Shown piece after piece: positions 9,482 through 16,983 of a DNA stretch of 64,000 nucleotides (positions within the stretch are counted from its first letter, which is position 1; every line of letters begins with the position of its first letter). The DNA comes from Nemorincola sp044225795 (GTDB lineage Bacteria > Bacteroidota > Bacteroidia > Chitinophagales > Chitinophagaceae), in the NCBI GenBank assembly GCA_044225795.1, contig JBGAIF010000003.1, forward strand, positions 372,001-436,000, written 5' to 3'. The position numbers and the translations under genes were made by a program. The notes under the pieces were generated by a model. That model had not been told where the DNA came from, searched no databases, and saw only the letters and a list, made by a program, of their open reading frames with translations.

Positions 9482-10020
9482 TATGCTTTTTTCCTGGTAG
9501 CTGTTTTTCGATGGAAGCTGGCACTTATTTCCTGCTCAATTTGTCCGCCTATTGTTGCTACCAGTTTCATCTCCACTTTGTCTTTGCCTGTACGGATCAC
9601 GTCTATTGTTTCCGTGTACGTTTTGCCCTCTCGTATCCCTTTGTACACCATATTGAAGTGCTGTTTGCCCATCAGGTCACCTATGTGTTCGTGTGTGGTT
9701 CCCATATTGTCCACAGAATACCAGTGTATCTTGCTGTCATTTGGGTCAAACCCTATCAGGTTAGCACCGTTCAGTGCACCTATGCCGGGTATGTTGCAGC
9801 GCTCCAGCATATAGATCCCATTATTATCAGCCGTTTTCATAAATTCAGCATAATAGGGTGTCTTAATTTCCTGCCCTCCCATTTTCAGTATAGCAGGCCC
9901 TTCCCATTTGCCGGCCATATCCATAATGAACTGTAAAGAGGCCGGGGTTTTTGGGGCTTGCTGCGCATATGTGGTTCCCCAAGACAGCATAATTGCTAAA
10001 ATGTTGATCGTTTTTTTCAT
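9481..10020 (-). CDS. Secreted DUF1579-like protein
   Basis: A 179-residue protein with an N-terminal signal peptide (MKKTINILAIMLSWGTTYAQQ, likely cut after AYA-type residues near 20). The mature part has the MAGKWEGPAILKMGGQEIKTPYYAEF pattern, then IGFDPNDSKIHWYSVDNMGTTHEHIG, which resembles DUF1579 beta-barrel proteins (lipocalin-like). I start at the ATG at 10020 because it begins the signal peptide directly. It lies 68 bp downstream of the sigma-factor gene and overlaps the following acetyltransferase by one base, so the three genes look like an operon. Role unknown; it may be a target or output of the sigma factor (inference). Confidence 0.65.
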   Translation of the reverse strand: MKKTINILAIMLSWGTTYAQQAPKTPASLQFIMDMAGKWEGPAILKMGGQEIKTPYYAEFMKTADNNGIYMLERCNIPGIGALNGANLIGFDPNDSKIHWYSVDNMGTTHEHIGDLMGKQHFNMVYKGIREGKTYTETIDVIRTGKDKVEMKLVATIGGQIEQEISASFHRKTATRKKA

Positions 10021-10088
10021 GAGTTTTCCTGTTTTTCTAATAAGAGGCAGGTAGTTCATGAAAAGTTCGAAAACACCGGATATTTTTT

Positions 10089-11015
10089 TTAATTGCTGAG
10101 ATGGAAGTTGATACGGTTAACCTTCCCTGCATTCCGGCGCATCACAAATACACCTCTCGCAGGGCACCGGAAAGGATGTTCCGGTGAATTGAAGTTAGTA
10201 AGTTCTATGACAGACAGGTTGCCACTGGTATATATATGGTCGGGAGCAAACCAGCTACCATGTTTTCGATCTTCCTCCATTTCATTTTCTATAATGTGAC
10301 TCCCGAATGCACGTTTACCACTGGTAAAAATGATCTCGGAATCCTTTTCAAGGTGGTTTCTAAAAGCATGCCATGCATCATCGTGCATATGCATATTACC
10401 AAATGTGGATTCATAATAGTAGTTCCATTCCTCATTTTCCTTTAATAGGCTTTCTGAAGTGTCTCTCGGTAACCGCCAATGAGCTTCCATTTTTATTTTG
10501 GCCTGGTTCAGCCTGCTGCGTACGGTGCCTATCGGAATCCCCAGGATCTTTGCTATGTCGTCATATGAATTATGCCTGGAGAAGTATCGAAGTAATACTG
10601 TGTTATGAAGTGTTTCCGGTAGTTCTGTGAGTATATGATACAGTCGGCTGTTAGTGGCTATCTGGTCATGTTTCCGGCTTAGCTCATCTTCCCAATATTG
10701 GTCGGTTGCAGTTAACTCTGCCGGGCTGCATGTTACTGATTGCTTGCTCTTTATTTTATAGCAGATGCGAAGCAGTATTTGTTTCAGCCAGCCGCCAAAG
10801 GCACTGTGATCTTGCAGTTGTTTCAGTTTCAGGTAAGCCTGGACAAATGTGTCTTGTACTACATCTTTAGATACCGGGGCACTCCCGAATATATGCAATG
10901 AAATAGCATACATCCCCGGGTAGTATCGCTCGTACAGCATATTCCACGCCGAGTGATCACCACTTTGAGCTGCAGCAACGAGTTGCTCCGCTTTTTTGTC
11001 AGAGGATGTTGGCAT
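10089..11015 (-). CDS. ECF-type sigma-70 factor with C-terminal extension
   Basis: A 308-residue sigma factor. Region 2 is seen as WNMLYERYYPGMYAISLHIFG followed by DVVQDTFVQAYLKL. Region 4 is LPETLHNTVLLRYFSRHNSYDDIAKILGIPIGTVRSRLNQAK, a clear helix-turn-helix. Simple ECF factors end near residue 185; this one continues for about 120 residues with a mixed alpha/beta segment (MHDDAWHAFRNHLEKDSEI to the end) resembling the SnoaL/NTF2-like extensions that control some ECF groups in cis. No anti-sigma gene is adjacent, which fits self-regulation by the extension. I start at the ATG at 11015 (MPTSSDKK), not the upstream start at 11096, which would abut the divergent gene. Confidence 0.88.
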   Translation of the reverse strand: MPTSSDKKAEQLVAAAQSGDHSAWNMLYERYYPGMYAISLHIFGSAPVSKDVVQDTFVQAYLKLKQLQDHSAFGGWLKQILLRICYKIKSKQSVTCSPAELTATDQYWEDELSRKHDQIATNSRLYHILTELPETLHNTVLLRYFSRHNSYDDIAKILGIPIGTVRSRLNQAKIKMEAHWRLPRDTSESLLKENEEWNYYYESTFGNMHMHDDAWHAFRNHLEKDSEIIFTSGKRAFGSHIIENEMEEDRKHGSWFAPDHIYTSGNLSVIELTNFNSPEHPFRCPARGVFVMRRNAGKVNRINFHLSN

Positions 11016-11101
11016 CAATACAAATATAGAAACCTTTTTGATGTAAGCCCATATGCATATCGGTCCCAAAGCACTATTTTTGTCATTCTGATACAAACGG
11101 C

Positions 11102-11602
11102 ATGCTACAGGTTACAGTCAACGAAAAGAATACTTACGCCATTACACAGGATGATGGCCATATGGTCATCAATGACACACCCGTGAACCTGGACGCCGCC
11201 TGGCAGCCCAATGGCCTCATCAGTGTGCTGCTCAATGGCAGGAGCTATACGGCTGTTGTAGAAAAGGTAGATCGTACTGCCAAGGAGGTATGGCTGAAGG
11301 TGAATGGCCAGCTATACAAGATGGCTATCAAAGAGCCGATAGACCAGTTGCTGAGCAATATGGGTATGGACCTGAAGGCTATGCAGAAGGCGGAGCCCGT
11401 GAAAGCGCCAATGCCCGGCATGGTACTGAAAGTATTGGTCACACCCGGTCAGCAGATCAGTAAGGGTGATGGCCTGGTGATACTCGAAGCCATGAAGATG
11501 GAGAATGTACTTAAAGCTACAGGGCCGGCAACGGTAAAGGCGATCAGGGTCAATGAACGCACTGCAGTAGAGAAGGGCGCGGTTTTGATAGAATTGGAAT
11601 GA
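11102..11602 (+). CDS. Biotin carboxyl carrier domain protein
   Basis: A 166-residue protein whose last 70 residues form a biotinyl domain: KAPMPGMVLKVLVTPGQQISKGDGLVILEAMKMENVL, with the biotinylated lysine in EAMKM, and the closing VEKGAVLIELE. The first ~95 residues resemble the N-terminal part of acyl-CoA carboxylase biotin subunits. The lysine should be modified by the BirA encoded at 50373-51104. Such small carriers serve acetyl-/propionyl-CoA carboxylase or a decarboxylase complex; no carboxyltransferase gene is adjacent, so the partner is not known. It is divergent from the sigma-factor gene and followed four bases later by a secreted protein gene. Confidence 0.88.
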   Translation: MLQVTVNEKNTYAITQDDGHMVINDTPVNLDAAWQPNGLISVLLNGRSYTAVVEKVDRTAKEVWLKVNGQLYKMAIKEPIDQLLSNMGMDLKAMQKAEPVKAPMPGMVLKVLVTPGQQISKGDGLVILEAMKMENVLKATGPATVKAIRVNERTAVEKGAVLIELE

Positions 11603-11606
11603 TCTT

Positions 11607-11984
11607 GTGAGCAGGCTACCGTCATATGCACTTGGCCTTTTTCTCCTGTTGTCGGGTACACTCCCGGTCAGGGCTCAATTCTCCTACATCTATATCCAGG
11701 GCGATAAGGAAACTCCTTTTTACGTGAAGCGCGAAGGCAAGATGATGCCCCGGTATGGAAAGAACTACAACATCCTGTCAGAGCTCGCGCCCGGACCCGT
11801 GCACCTGGAGATATTGTTTGAACAAAGGAAATATCCGCCGGAGAAATTTACTATCGTCGTACCTGTAAAGGGTAGTCGTGGTTTTCTGCTCAGCAGGAAA
11901 GACAATATTTATGTTCTGTACGATCTGCAGGACAACAAATTCATAAACCCGGAGGATAGCACAACACAAACTGATACAAAATGA
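11607..11984 (+). CDS. Small secreted protein, unknown function
   Basis: A 125-residue protein starting at GTG (11607) with a signal peptide (SYALGLFLLLSGTLPVRAQ, likely cleaved after RAQ-type residues near 24). The mature part is a short beta-rich domain (FSYIYIQGDKETPFYVKREGK) reminiscent of N-terminal modules found in Bacteroidota envelope proteins, but I do not recognise a named family. It lies four bases after the biotin-carrier gene and its stop overlaps the ATG of the next lipoprotein gene (ATGA), so the three are very likely co-transcribed and the last two translationally coupled. Confidence 0.65.
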   Translation: MSRLPSYALGLFLLLSGTLPVRAQFSYIYIQGDKETPFYVKREGKMMPRYGKNYNILSELAPGPVHLEILFEQRKYPPEKFTIVVPVKGSRGFLLSRKDNIYVLYDLQDNKFINPEDSTTQTDTK

Positions 11985-12514
11985 AGAAACTGTTTTTTAT
12001 TCCGGTGCTGGCTTGCAGCATATTGGCATGCAGGAACAACAAAAAGGATTTGATAGTAGGCACATGGCATTCTGTGAAGATAGAGAACAGGGACGTGGAC
12101 AGTTTCTTTGTCCGCAGCAAGATATATATTGATACTGTCGGCAGGAGCAACGACGCGGCTACGAACATGGAGCTATACGGCGTAGAGAATATGGACAGTA
12201 TGCGCAGGATGCTGCAATTGCAGTACGATAGCGTTCGGGCGATACAGGCCGAAGCCGATACCCAGACGGTACTGGAATTGTCTGCCGATAGCATGGCCAC
12301 ACTTCGCTTCCCCGACAGGGCGGAGACAGGCAAGTGGTATTACAAAGATGAGCGCACCCTGGTGCTGAAGGATACCAACGAAAATGGGGAGGCTGAGACC
12401 ACGGAAATAGGTGTGGAGCTACTCGATGAGACAACATTGAAATTAAGATTTGTGAAATCTGACGAAGGGGTTGCAGACACGTCCCATGTTACCTTCAGAA
12501 GAGAGAACAAATAA
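11981..12514 (+). CDS. Lipocalin-like lipoprotein, unknown function
   Basis: A 177-residue putative lipoprotein. The signal is MKKLFFIPVLACSILAC with lipobox SILAC and the acylated Cys at residue 17. The mature part has a lipocalin-like layout: DLIVGTWHSVKIENRD at the start, then an acidic helical insert, and beta strands such as GKWYYKDERTLVLKDTNENGE and ETTLKLRFV. The start overlaps the stop of the preceding secreted protein. Probably membrane-anchored and facing the periplasm; ligand or role unknown. Confidence 0.65.
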   Translation: MKKLFFIPVLACSILACRNNKKDLIVGTWHSVKIENRDVDSFFVRSKIYIDTVGRSNDAATNMELYGVENMDSMRRMLQLQYDSVRAIQAEADTQTVLELSADSMATLRFPDRAETGKWYYKDERTLVLKDTNENGEAETTEIGVELLDETTLKLRFVKSDEGVADTSHVTFRRENK

Positions 12515-12587
12515 GCGGGTATTTATTACCTTTACACGCTTTTTGGGATATATACTAGGTCCCCGAATATAAAAACAGATAATATTT

Positions 12588-13571
12588 ATGCGTACTATAC
12601 CATTACGACAGGCATTAAGAGAAGCTATGGAAGAGGAAATGCGCCGCGACCCGGCTGTTTTCCTGATGGGGGAGGAGGTCGCGCAGTACAATGGCGCCTA
12701 CAAGGTAAGCCAGGGTATGCTCGATGAATTCGGTGCAAGAAGGGTCATAGATACGCCTATCGCTGAGTTGGGTTTCACCGCCATAGCTGTTGGTGCGGCT
12801 ATGAACAACACCCGCCCTATTGTTGAATTCATGACATGGAACTTTGCCGAACTGGCCATAGACCAGATCGTGAATCATGCAGCCAAGGTAGTATCAATGA
12901 GCGGAGGCCAGTTCACTTGTCCTATTGTGTTTCGTGGTCCCAACGGTTCCGCGGGGCAGCTCGGTGCGCAGCACTCACAGGCGTTCGAAAGCTGGTATGC
13001 CAATGTGCCCGGACTGAAAGTGATCTCTACTATCGACCCGTATGATGCCAAAGGCTTACTGAAGTCTGCCATCCGCGATGAGGACCCTGTCGTGTTCATG
13101 GAGAGCGAAACAGCTTATGGCGACCAGGGCGAAGTACCGGAAGAGGAATACCTGATACCCATTGGTAAGGCCAAAGTGAAAAGAGAAGGTACGGATGTGA
13201 CCATAGTTACTTACAACAAGATGGTAAAGGTAGCCATGGCTGCGGCCGATGAACTGGCAAAAGAGAATATCAGTGCAGAGGTTATTGATCTGCGCACCAT
13301 TCGTCCGCTCGACTGGATGACCATTGTTGAATCGGTTAAGAAGACAAATCGCCTGGTGATAGTTGAAGAGCAATGGCCGTTCGGCAGCATATCTTCAGAA
13401 ATTACTTATCGTGTGCAGAAGGAAGCCTTCGATTATCTCGATGCGCCTATCCGCCGTATCTGCTCTGCAGATGCGAATATGCACTACGCCCCAAACCTTG
13501 TGGCTGCTTACCTGCCTGATGTTCCACGTACAGTGAGAATGGTAAAAGAGGTGATGTATCTCGTTAAATAA
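12588..13571 (+). CDS. pdhB: Pyruvate dehydrogenase E1 component, beta subunit
   Basis: A 327-residue transketolase-like protein of the 2-oxoacid dehydrogenase complex. The beta-subunit pattern is clear: TIPLRQALREAMEEEMRRDPAVFLMGEEVAQYNGAYKV at the start, IAELGFTAIAVGAAM, the FRGPNG loop, and a transketolase C-terminal domain with VIDLRTIRPLDW. With E1 alpha it binds thiamine diphosphate and decarboxylates pyruvate, feeding E2 and the dihydrolipoyl dehydrogenase encoded at 54514-55920. E1 alpha and E2 are not adjacent. A strong hairpin terminator follows, so transcription ends here. Confidence 0.94.
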   Translation: MRTIPLRQALREAMEEEMRRDPAVFLMGEEVAQYNGAYKVSQGMLDEFGARRVIDTPIAELGFTAIAVGAAMNNTRPIVEFMTWNFAELAIDQIVNHAAKVVSMSGGQFTCPIVFRGPNGSAGQLGAQHSQAFESWYANVPGLKVISTIDPYDAKGLLKSAIRDEDPVVFMESETAYGDQGEVPEEEYLIPIGKAKVKREGTDVTIVTYNKMVKVAMAAADELAKENISAEVIDLRTIRPLDWMTIVESVKKTNRLVIVEEQWPFGSISSEITYRVQKEAFDYLDAPIRRICSADANMHYAPNLVAAYLPDVPRTVRMVKEVMYLVK

Positions 13572-13591
13572 ACAGTTAAACTCATATAAAC

Positions 13592-13624
13592 AGATCCGGG
13601 ATAAATATCCCGGATTTTTTTTGT
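13592..13624 (+). terminator. Rho-independent terminator after pdhB
   Basis: Inverted repeat ATCCGGGATA / TATCCCGGAT with a very short loop, followed by nine Ts, starting 21 bp after the pdhB stop. Confidence 0.9.
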
Positions 13625-13796
13625 AGGTAACTTACTACAGGAGCGGGTAGATCCGTTTTCCGCAAAATGGAATTTTCTTCCGTTCGGTAGATGCTTGTGA
13701 TCATTTTTTATCTCTTAAGTGATTGAAAATTAATTAGTTAAAGAGAGGTATAATAATTGCTGACCCTTTAGTTCACTAAACCTCCAAAAAACTAAA

Positions 13797-15704
13797 ATGA
13801 AAAGAATGAGACGAACGTTAATAGCGGCCGCTTTGATGCTGGGCTGCTATTCCGGCGCATTTGCGCAATCACTGAGTTTCGGGGCATACAGCTTCGTTGA
13901 CCTTCAGGACGACATCCTTTCCGGCAATCAGTCTTACACCAAGGAAGCATGGATCAGGATACACTATTATTCTTACACACACGGTTGTAACATCCTCAGT
14001 GCATTTGACCACCCATTCTGGTTAGAGAATGGTGTACTCTCTGCCGCTAACAACTATGGTGCCACAAGTGCCGCTACAGTTACAGACCAGGGTTTGTTCC
14101 CACTCGACACATGGACACACGTTGCTGTTACTTATGATGCCTCTACTACTACCATGAAGCTTTATAAGAATGGCACGCTCGTAGCAACCAATACTTCTGC
14201 TCCGGCATATTTTGCCAGTAACCTGCAGATCGGCGCTATCGAGTATGGCGACTTCTTTGACGGCGGCGAAATAGACGAGGTTCGTCTGTGGAGTGTAGCT
14301 CGCTCTCAGTCAGACATACAGTCTGCTATGAATTGCGACATCGCGGCTCAGTCAGGCCTCATCGCGTACTATCGTTTCGATCAGGGAACTCCCGGTGCCG
14401 ATAATACAGCGCTCATCAGTGCATTCGACTATAGCGGCAACGCTAACTGTGGTACCCTCGTGAACTTCCCGCTCACAGGTACTGGTTATGGCAACTATAC
14501 TACAGGTGCTATCGGTTCTTGCGTTTCTATAACAGCTAATCCTTCTGCTCCTGCTACTATTTCCGGTGGCAGTGGTGTATGTGCGGGTTCATCTGTCACA
14601 TTCAGCAATTCAGTAAGCGGTGGCTTGTGGACAGTTGATGACGTGGACACTGCTGATATCTCTGCTGCTGGCGTCCTCACAGGCCACTATGCCGGTAATG
14701 TTACCGTTTCTTACAAAACCTGCGGTGGTACAACTACAAAAACTGTTGAGGTATATCCTGTACCGTCTGTTGAAGCTTCGGCTGCTTATGGTGCCATCAC
14801 TACCTCGGTTACCGGCGGTACGCCCTCTTATACCTATAAGTGGAGCAATGGCTCAACCAATGCCAACCTGTCAAACCTATCATCAGGTACTTACTCAGTT
14901 GTAGTAACTGACGCGAAGGGGTGTAAAGACACCGGCAGCTACTATGTTTCAGGTTCTGCAGTAACATTGACAAATGCCATCTGCATTACGCCGTCAAGCA
15001 ATGTATTTACAGGCGGCGACCCGCACAATATTTACTTCGGATATGGCCCTCAGAGTGCCACGCTTACAGCTAAAACAACGGGAGCTTCCAGCTTTACATA
15101 TTCATGGTCGCCTTCTACTTACCTGAGCAGTACCAGCATCAAGAACCCGGTATTCAAGCCAACTGCCACGGGTCGTTATACATACACCTGCACAGCTACT
15201 GCAAATGGTACTTCTGTTAAAGCTACAGTTACTATGTGCGTGATAGATGCAGTTGATCATAAGCATTCCAATAAGGTATTGGTTTGCCATAGATCAGGTT
15301 GTGGCAGCACAAGGTATGATACTAAGTCTATCAGCGTAAATGCTATTGCTAAGCATCTTTGCCACAATCACAACGATAAGCTTGGCGCTTGCGGATCAGG
15401 TTGCAGCGGTGCTAAAGGCATAGCAGGCGATGCTAACGGCATGGTGCTTGTAGGTGGTGAGATGATCGTAAATGCTTATCCTAATCCGTTTGTTGACGCT
15501 ATTAGTGTAAAGATATCGGGTGTTACAGCCACTCTTGCCGATGTAGTATTGTACGACCTTACAGGCAGGGTTGTGGAAGTGAAGAAAGACCAGCCGGTTG
15601 ATGCAGACATCACCGTAGGCCATGAACTGAACAACGGCATGTACCTGATGGAAGTAAGACAAGGTAACATGGTGAAGAAAATGAAAGTGGTAAAAATGAA
15701 CTAG
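13797..15704 (+). CDS. Secreted LamG / SprB-repeat protein with T9SS sorting domain
   Basis: A 635-residue surface or secreted protein. In order: signal peptide (1-23, ending AFAQ); a LamG/concanavalin-like domain (about 25-205, with DTWTHVAVTYDASTTTMKLYKNG and GEIDEVRLWSVARS); one BIG2-like repeat (about 250-320); an SprB-type repeat (about 325-385, GGTPSYTYKWSNGSTNANL to VVVTDAKGC); an Ig-like stretch; a Cys/His-rich segment (about 490-540); and a C-terminal type A sorting domain (about 555-635, YPNPF, DLTGRVV, GMYLMEV). The sorting domain predicts export by T9SS after Sec. LamG modules often bind glycans. No close functional assignment is possible. Confidence 0.82.
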   Translation: MKRMRRTLIAAALMLGCYSGAFAQSLSFGAYSFVDLQDDILSGNQSYTKEAWIRIHYYSYTHGCNILSAFDHPFWLENGVLSAANNYGATSAATVTDQGLFPLDTWTHVAVTYDASTTTMKLYKNGTLVATNTSAPAYFASNLQIGAIEYGDFFDGGEIDEVRLWSVARSQSDIQSAMNCDIAAQSGLIAYYRFDQGTPGADNTALISAFDYSGNANCGTLVNFPLTGTGYGNYTTGAIGSCVSITANPSAPATISGGSGVCAGSSVTFSNSVSGGLWTVDDVDTADISAAGVLTGHYAGNVTVSYKTCGGTTTKTVEVYPVPSVEASAAYGAITTSVTGGTPSYTYKWSNGSTNANLSNLSSGTYSVVVTDAKGCKDTGSYYVSGSAVTLTNAICITPSSNVFTGGDPHNIYFGYGPQSATLTAKTTGASSFTYSWSPSTYLSSTSIKNPVFKPTATGRYTYTCTATANGTSVKATVTMCVIDAVDHKHSNKVLVCHRSGCGSTRYDTKSISVNAIAKHLCHNHNDKLGACGSGCSGAKGIAGDANGMVLVGGEMIVNAYPNPFVDAISVKISGVTATLADVVLYDLTGRVVEVKKDQPVDADITVGHELNNGMYLMEVRQGNMVKKMKVVKMN

Positions 15705-15726
15705 GGGTTATAGTGGTCGGAAAGAT

Positions 15727-15760
15727 GGGGCTGTCTCTTTGAGGCAGCCCTTTTCGTTTT
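15727..15760 (+). terminator. Rho-independent terminator after the LamG protein gene
   Basis: Hairpin GGGCTGTCTC / GAGGCAGCCC with a TTT loop followed by a T-rich tail, 23 bp after the stop codon. Confidence 0.82.
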
Positions 15761-15807
15761 ATAGCGGGATTTGATTATGTTTGTTATTCACGCTGAATAA
15801 TTTGTAT

Positions 15808-16866
15808 ATGAAAAGGTTTGCTCAACTTACCTGTTCGGGTCTCTTCCTGTTTTGCTTCATGCCTCTTCTTCATGCCCGTTCTGACCGGGGCATTAAGCCG
15901 GAACCGCAAAGGCTCAGGTTGTCAGATCATTACTCGGGTACGTCCGATTATGGTTTCAGGGGCAAGGTGAGAACTTGTACATTCAAAGTGTACTTAGGTA
16001 GCCTGAAGAGTGAAGTAAACCCGCATGGGCATGCATTGATGTACAAAGACTCGTTTGATAGGAATGGCTATGTGGTCAGAACAGTGATGTACAATATGAA
16101 AGGTGAGGTGGACGGAATTGGATACCCCGCTTACGACCAATACGGATCACTGATCGGTGGCAGAGACGAAGGAGGCAATGATGAAAATAAAGTGACATCA
16201 ATACACAAAGTAGATTATAACAGGAATGAAATATTTGAGAAGATAGTAGATAAGAATGGTAAAACAATAAATGCGCAAACGGAAAGATATGATGCCGGGG
16301 GCAATCTTATTTACAGGGAGCGGGCCATGTCACACTCCACATCGTATGAGTACTTTGACTACGACAAATACGATAATCTGATAAGCAGCGTATATCGCAG
16401 TTCTGATAATGACAGGGGGCCAGATACCACACTTTATGTGTACAATAAAAAGAGTATGAAAGTGGCAGAGCTGAGATATAGCAGCGGCAGTCCGTTTGAG
16501 AAGATCATCTTTACCTATCGGAACAACCGGTTGTTTGAAGAGGGTGTTTACGATGCGAGAGAAGCGATGGTCTCAAAGAAAGAATATGAGTATGCGGGCA
16601 GTGAGACCATAGCTCATGAGTATTTTTATTTGTCAGATGGCTCACCGGACACAAAGCGTGGCTGGATATATAAAACGAAGAAAGATGCTATGGAAAAGGT
16701 TGTTTCAGAGCAGGTATTTGACAGAGGAGGGGTGCTGGTGAAACAGCAGCTTAATGAATACATATACGATAGGTACGATAATGTCATTAAGGAGACGAAG
16801 TTCAGCAACGATCTCAGGGATCCTCGCCCGGAAAATGTAAAAGAGTACATCTTTACATATTATTAA
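15808..16866 (+). CDS. Secreted YD-repeat-like protein
   Basis: A 352-residue protein with a signal peptide (MKRFAQLTCSGLFLFCFMPLLHA). The mature region is built from short tyrosine- and aspartate-rich beta repeats such as DSFDRNGYVVRTVMYNMKGE, ERYDAGGNLIYRE and DYDKYDNLISSVYR, which resemble the YD repeats of RHS proteins but are looser. There is no RHS core-boundary motif or C-terminal toxin domain. I start at the ATG at 15808 because the upstream TTG (15781) adds a tail before the signal peptide. It lies between two T9SS cargo genes but lacks an evident sorting domain. Function unknown. Confidence 0.65.
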   Translation: MKRFAQLTCSGLFLFCFMPLLHARSDRGIKPEPQRLRLSDHYSGTSDYGFRGKVRTCTFKVYLGSLKSEVNPHGHALMYKDSFDRNGYVVRTVMYNMKGEVDGIGYPAYDQYGSLIGGRDEGGNDENKVTSIHKVDYNRNEIFEKIVDKNGKTINAQTERYDAGGNLIYRERAMSHSTSYEYFDYDKYDNLISSVYRSSDNDRGPDTTLYVYNKKSMKVAELRYSSGSPFEKIIFTYRNNRLFEEGVYDAREAMVSKKEYEYAGSETIAHEYFYLSDGSPDTKRGWIYKTKKDAMEKVVSEQVFDRGGVLVKQQLNEYIYDRYDNVIKETKFSNDLRDPRPENVKEYIFTYY

Positions 16867-16983
16867 CTTGCTTCCTGTGTAGGCCCATCGCGGGTTTTGT
16901 GAGGTATTGATGGTAAAATATACCTGAAAGCTCACGTATGTGATTTAAAAATGTTATCTTGTATGTTCTAATAACTACGCCGC

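Noticed and set aside
15808..16866. RHS toxin
   Set aside because: The repeats are only YD-like. There is no RHS core-boundary motif, no variable C-terminal toxin and no immunity gene.
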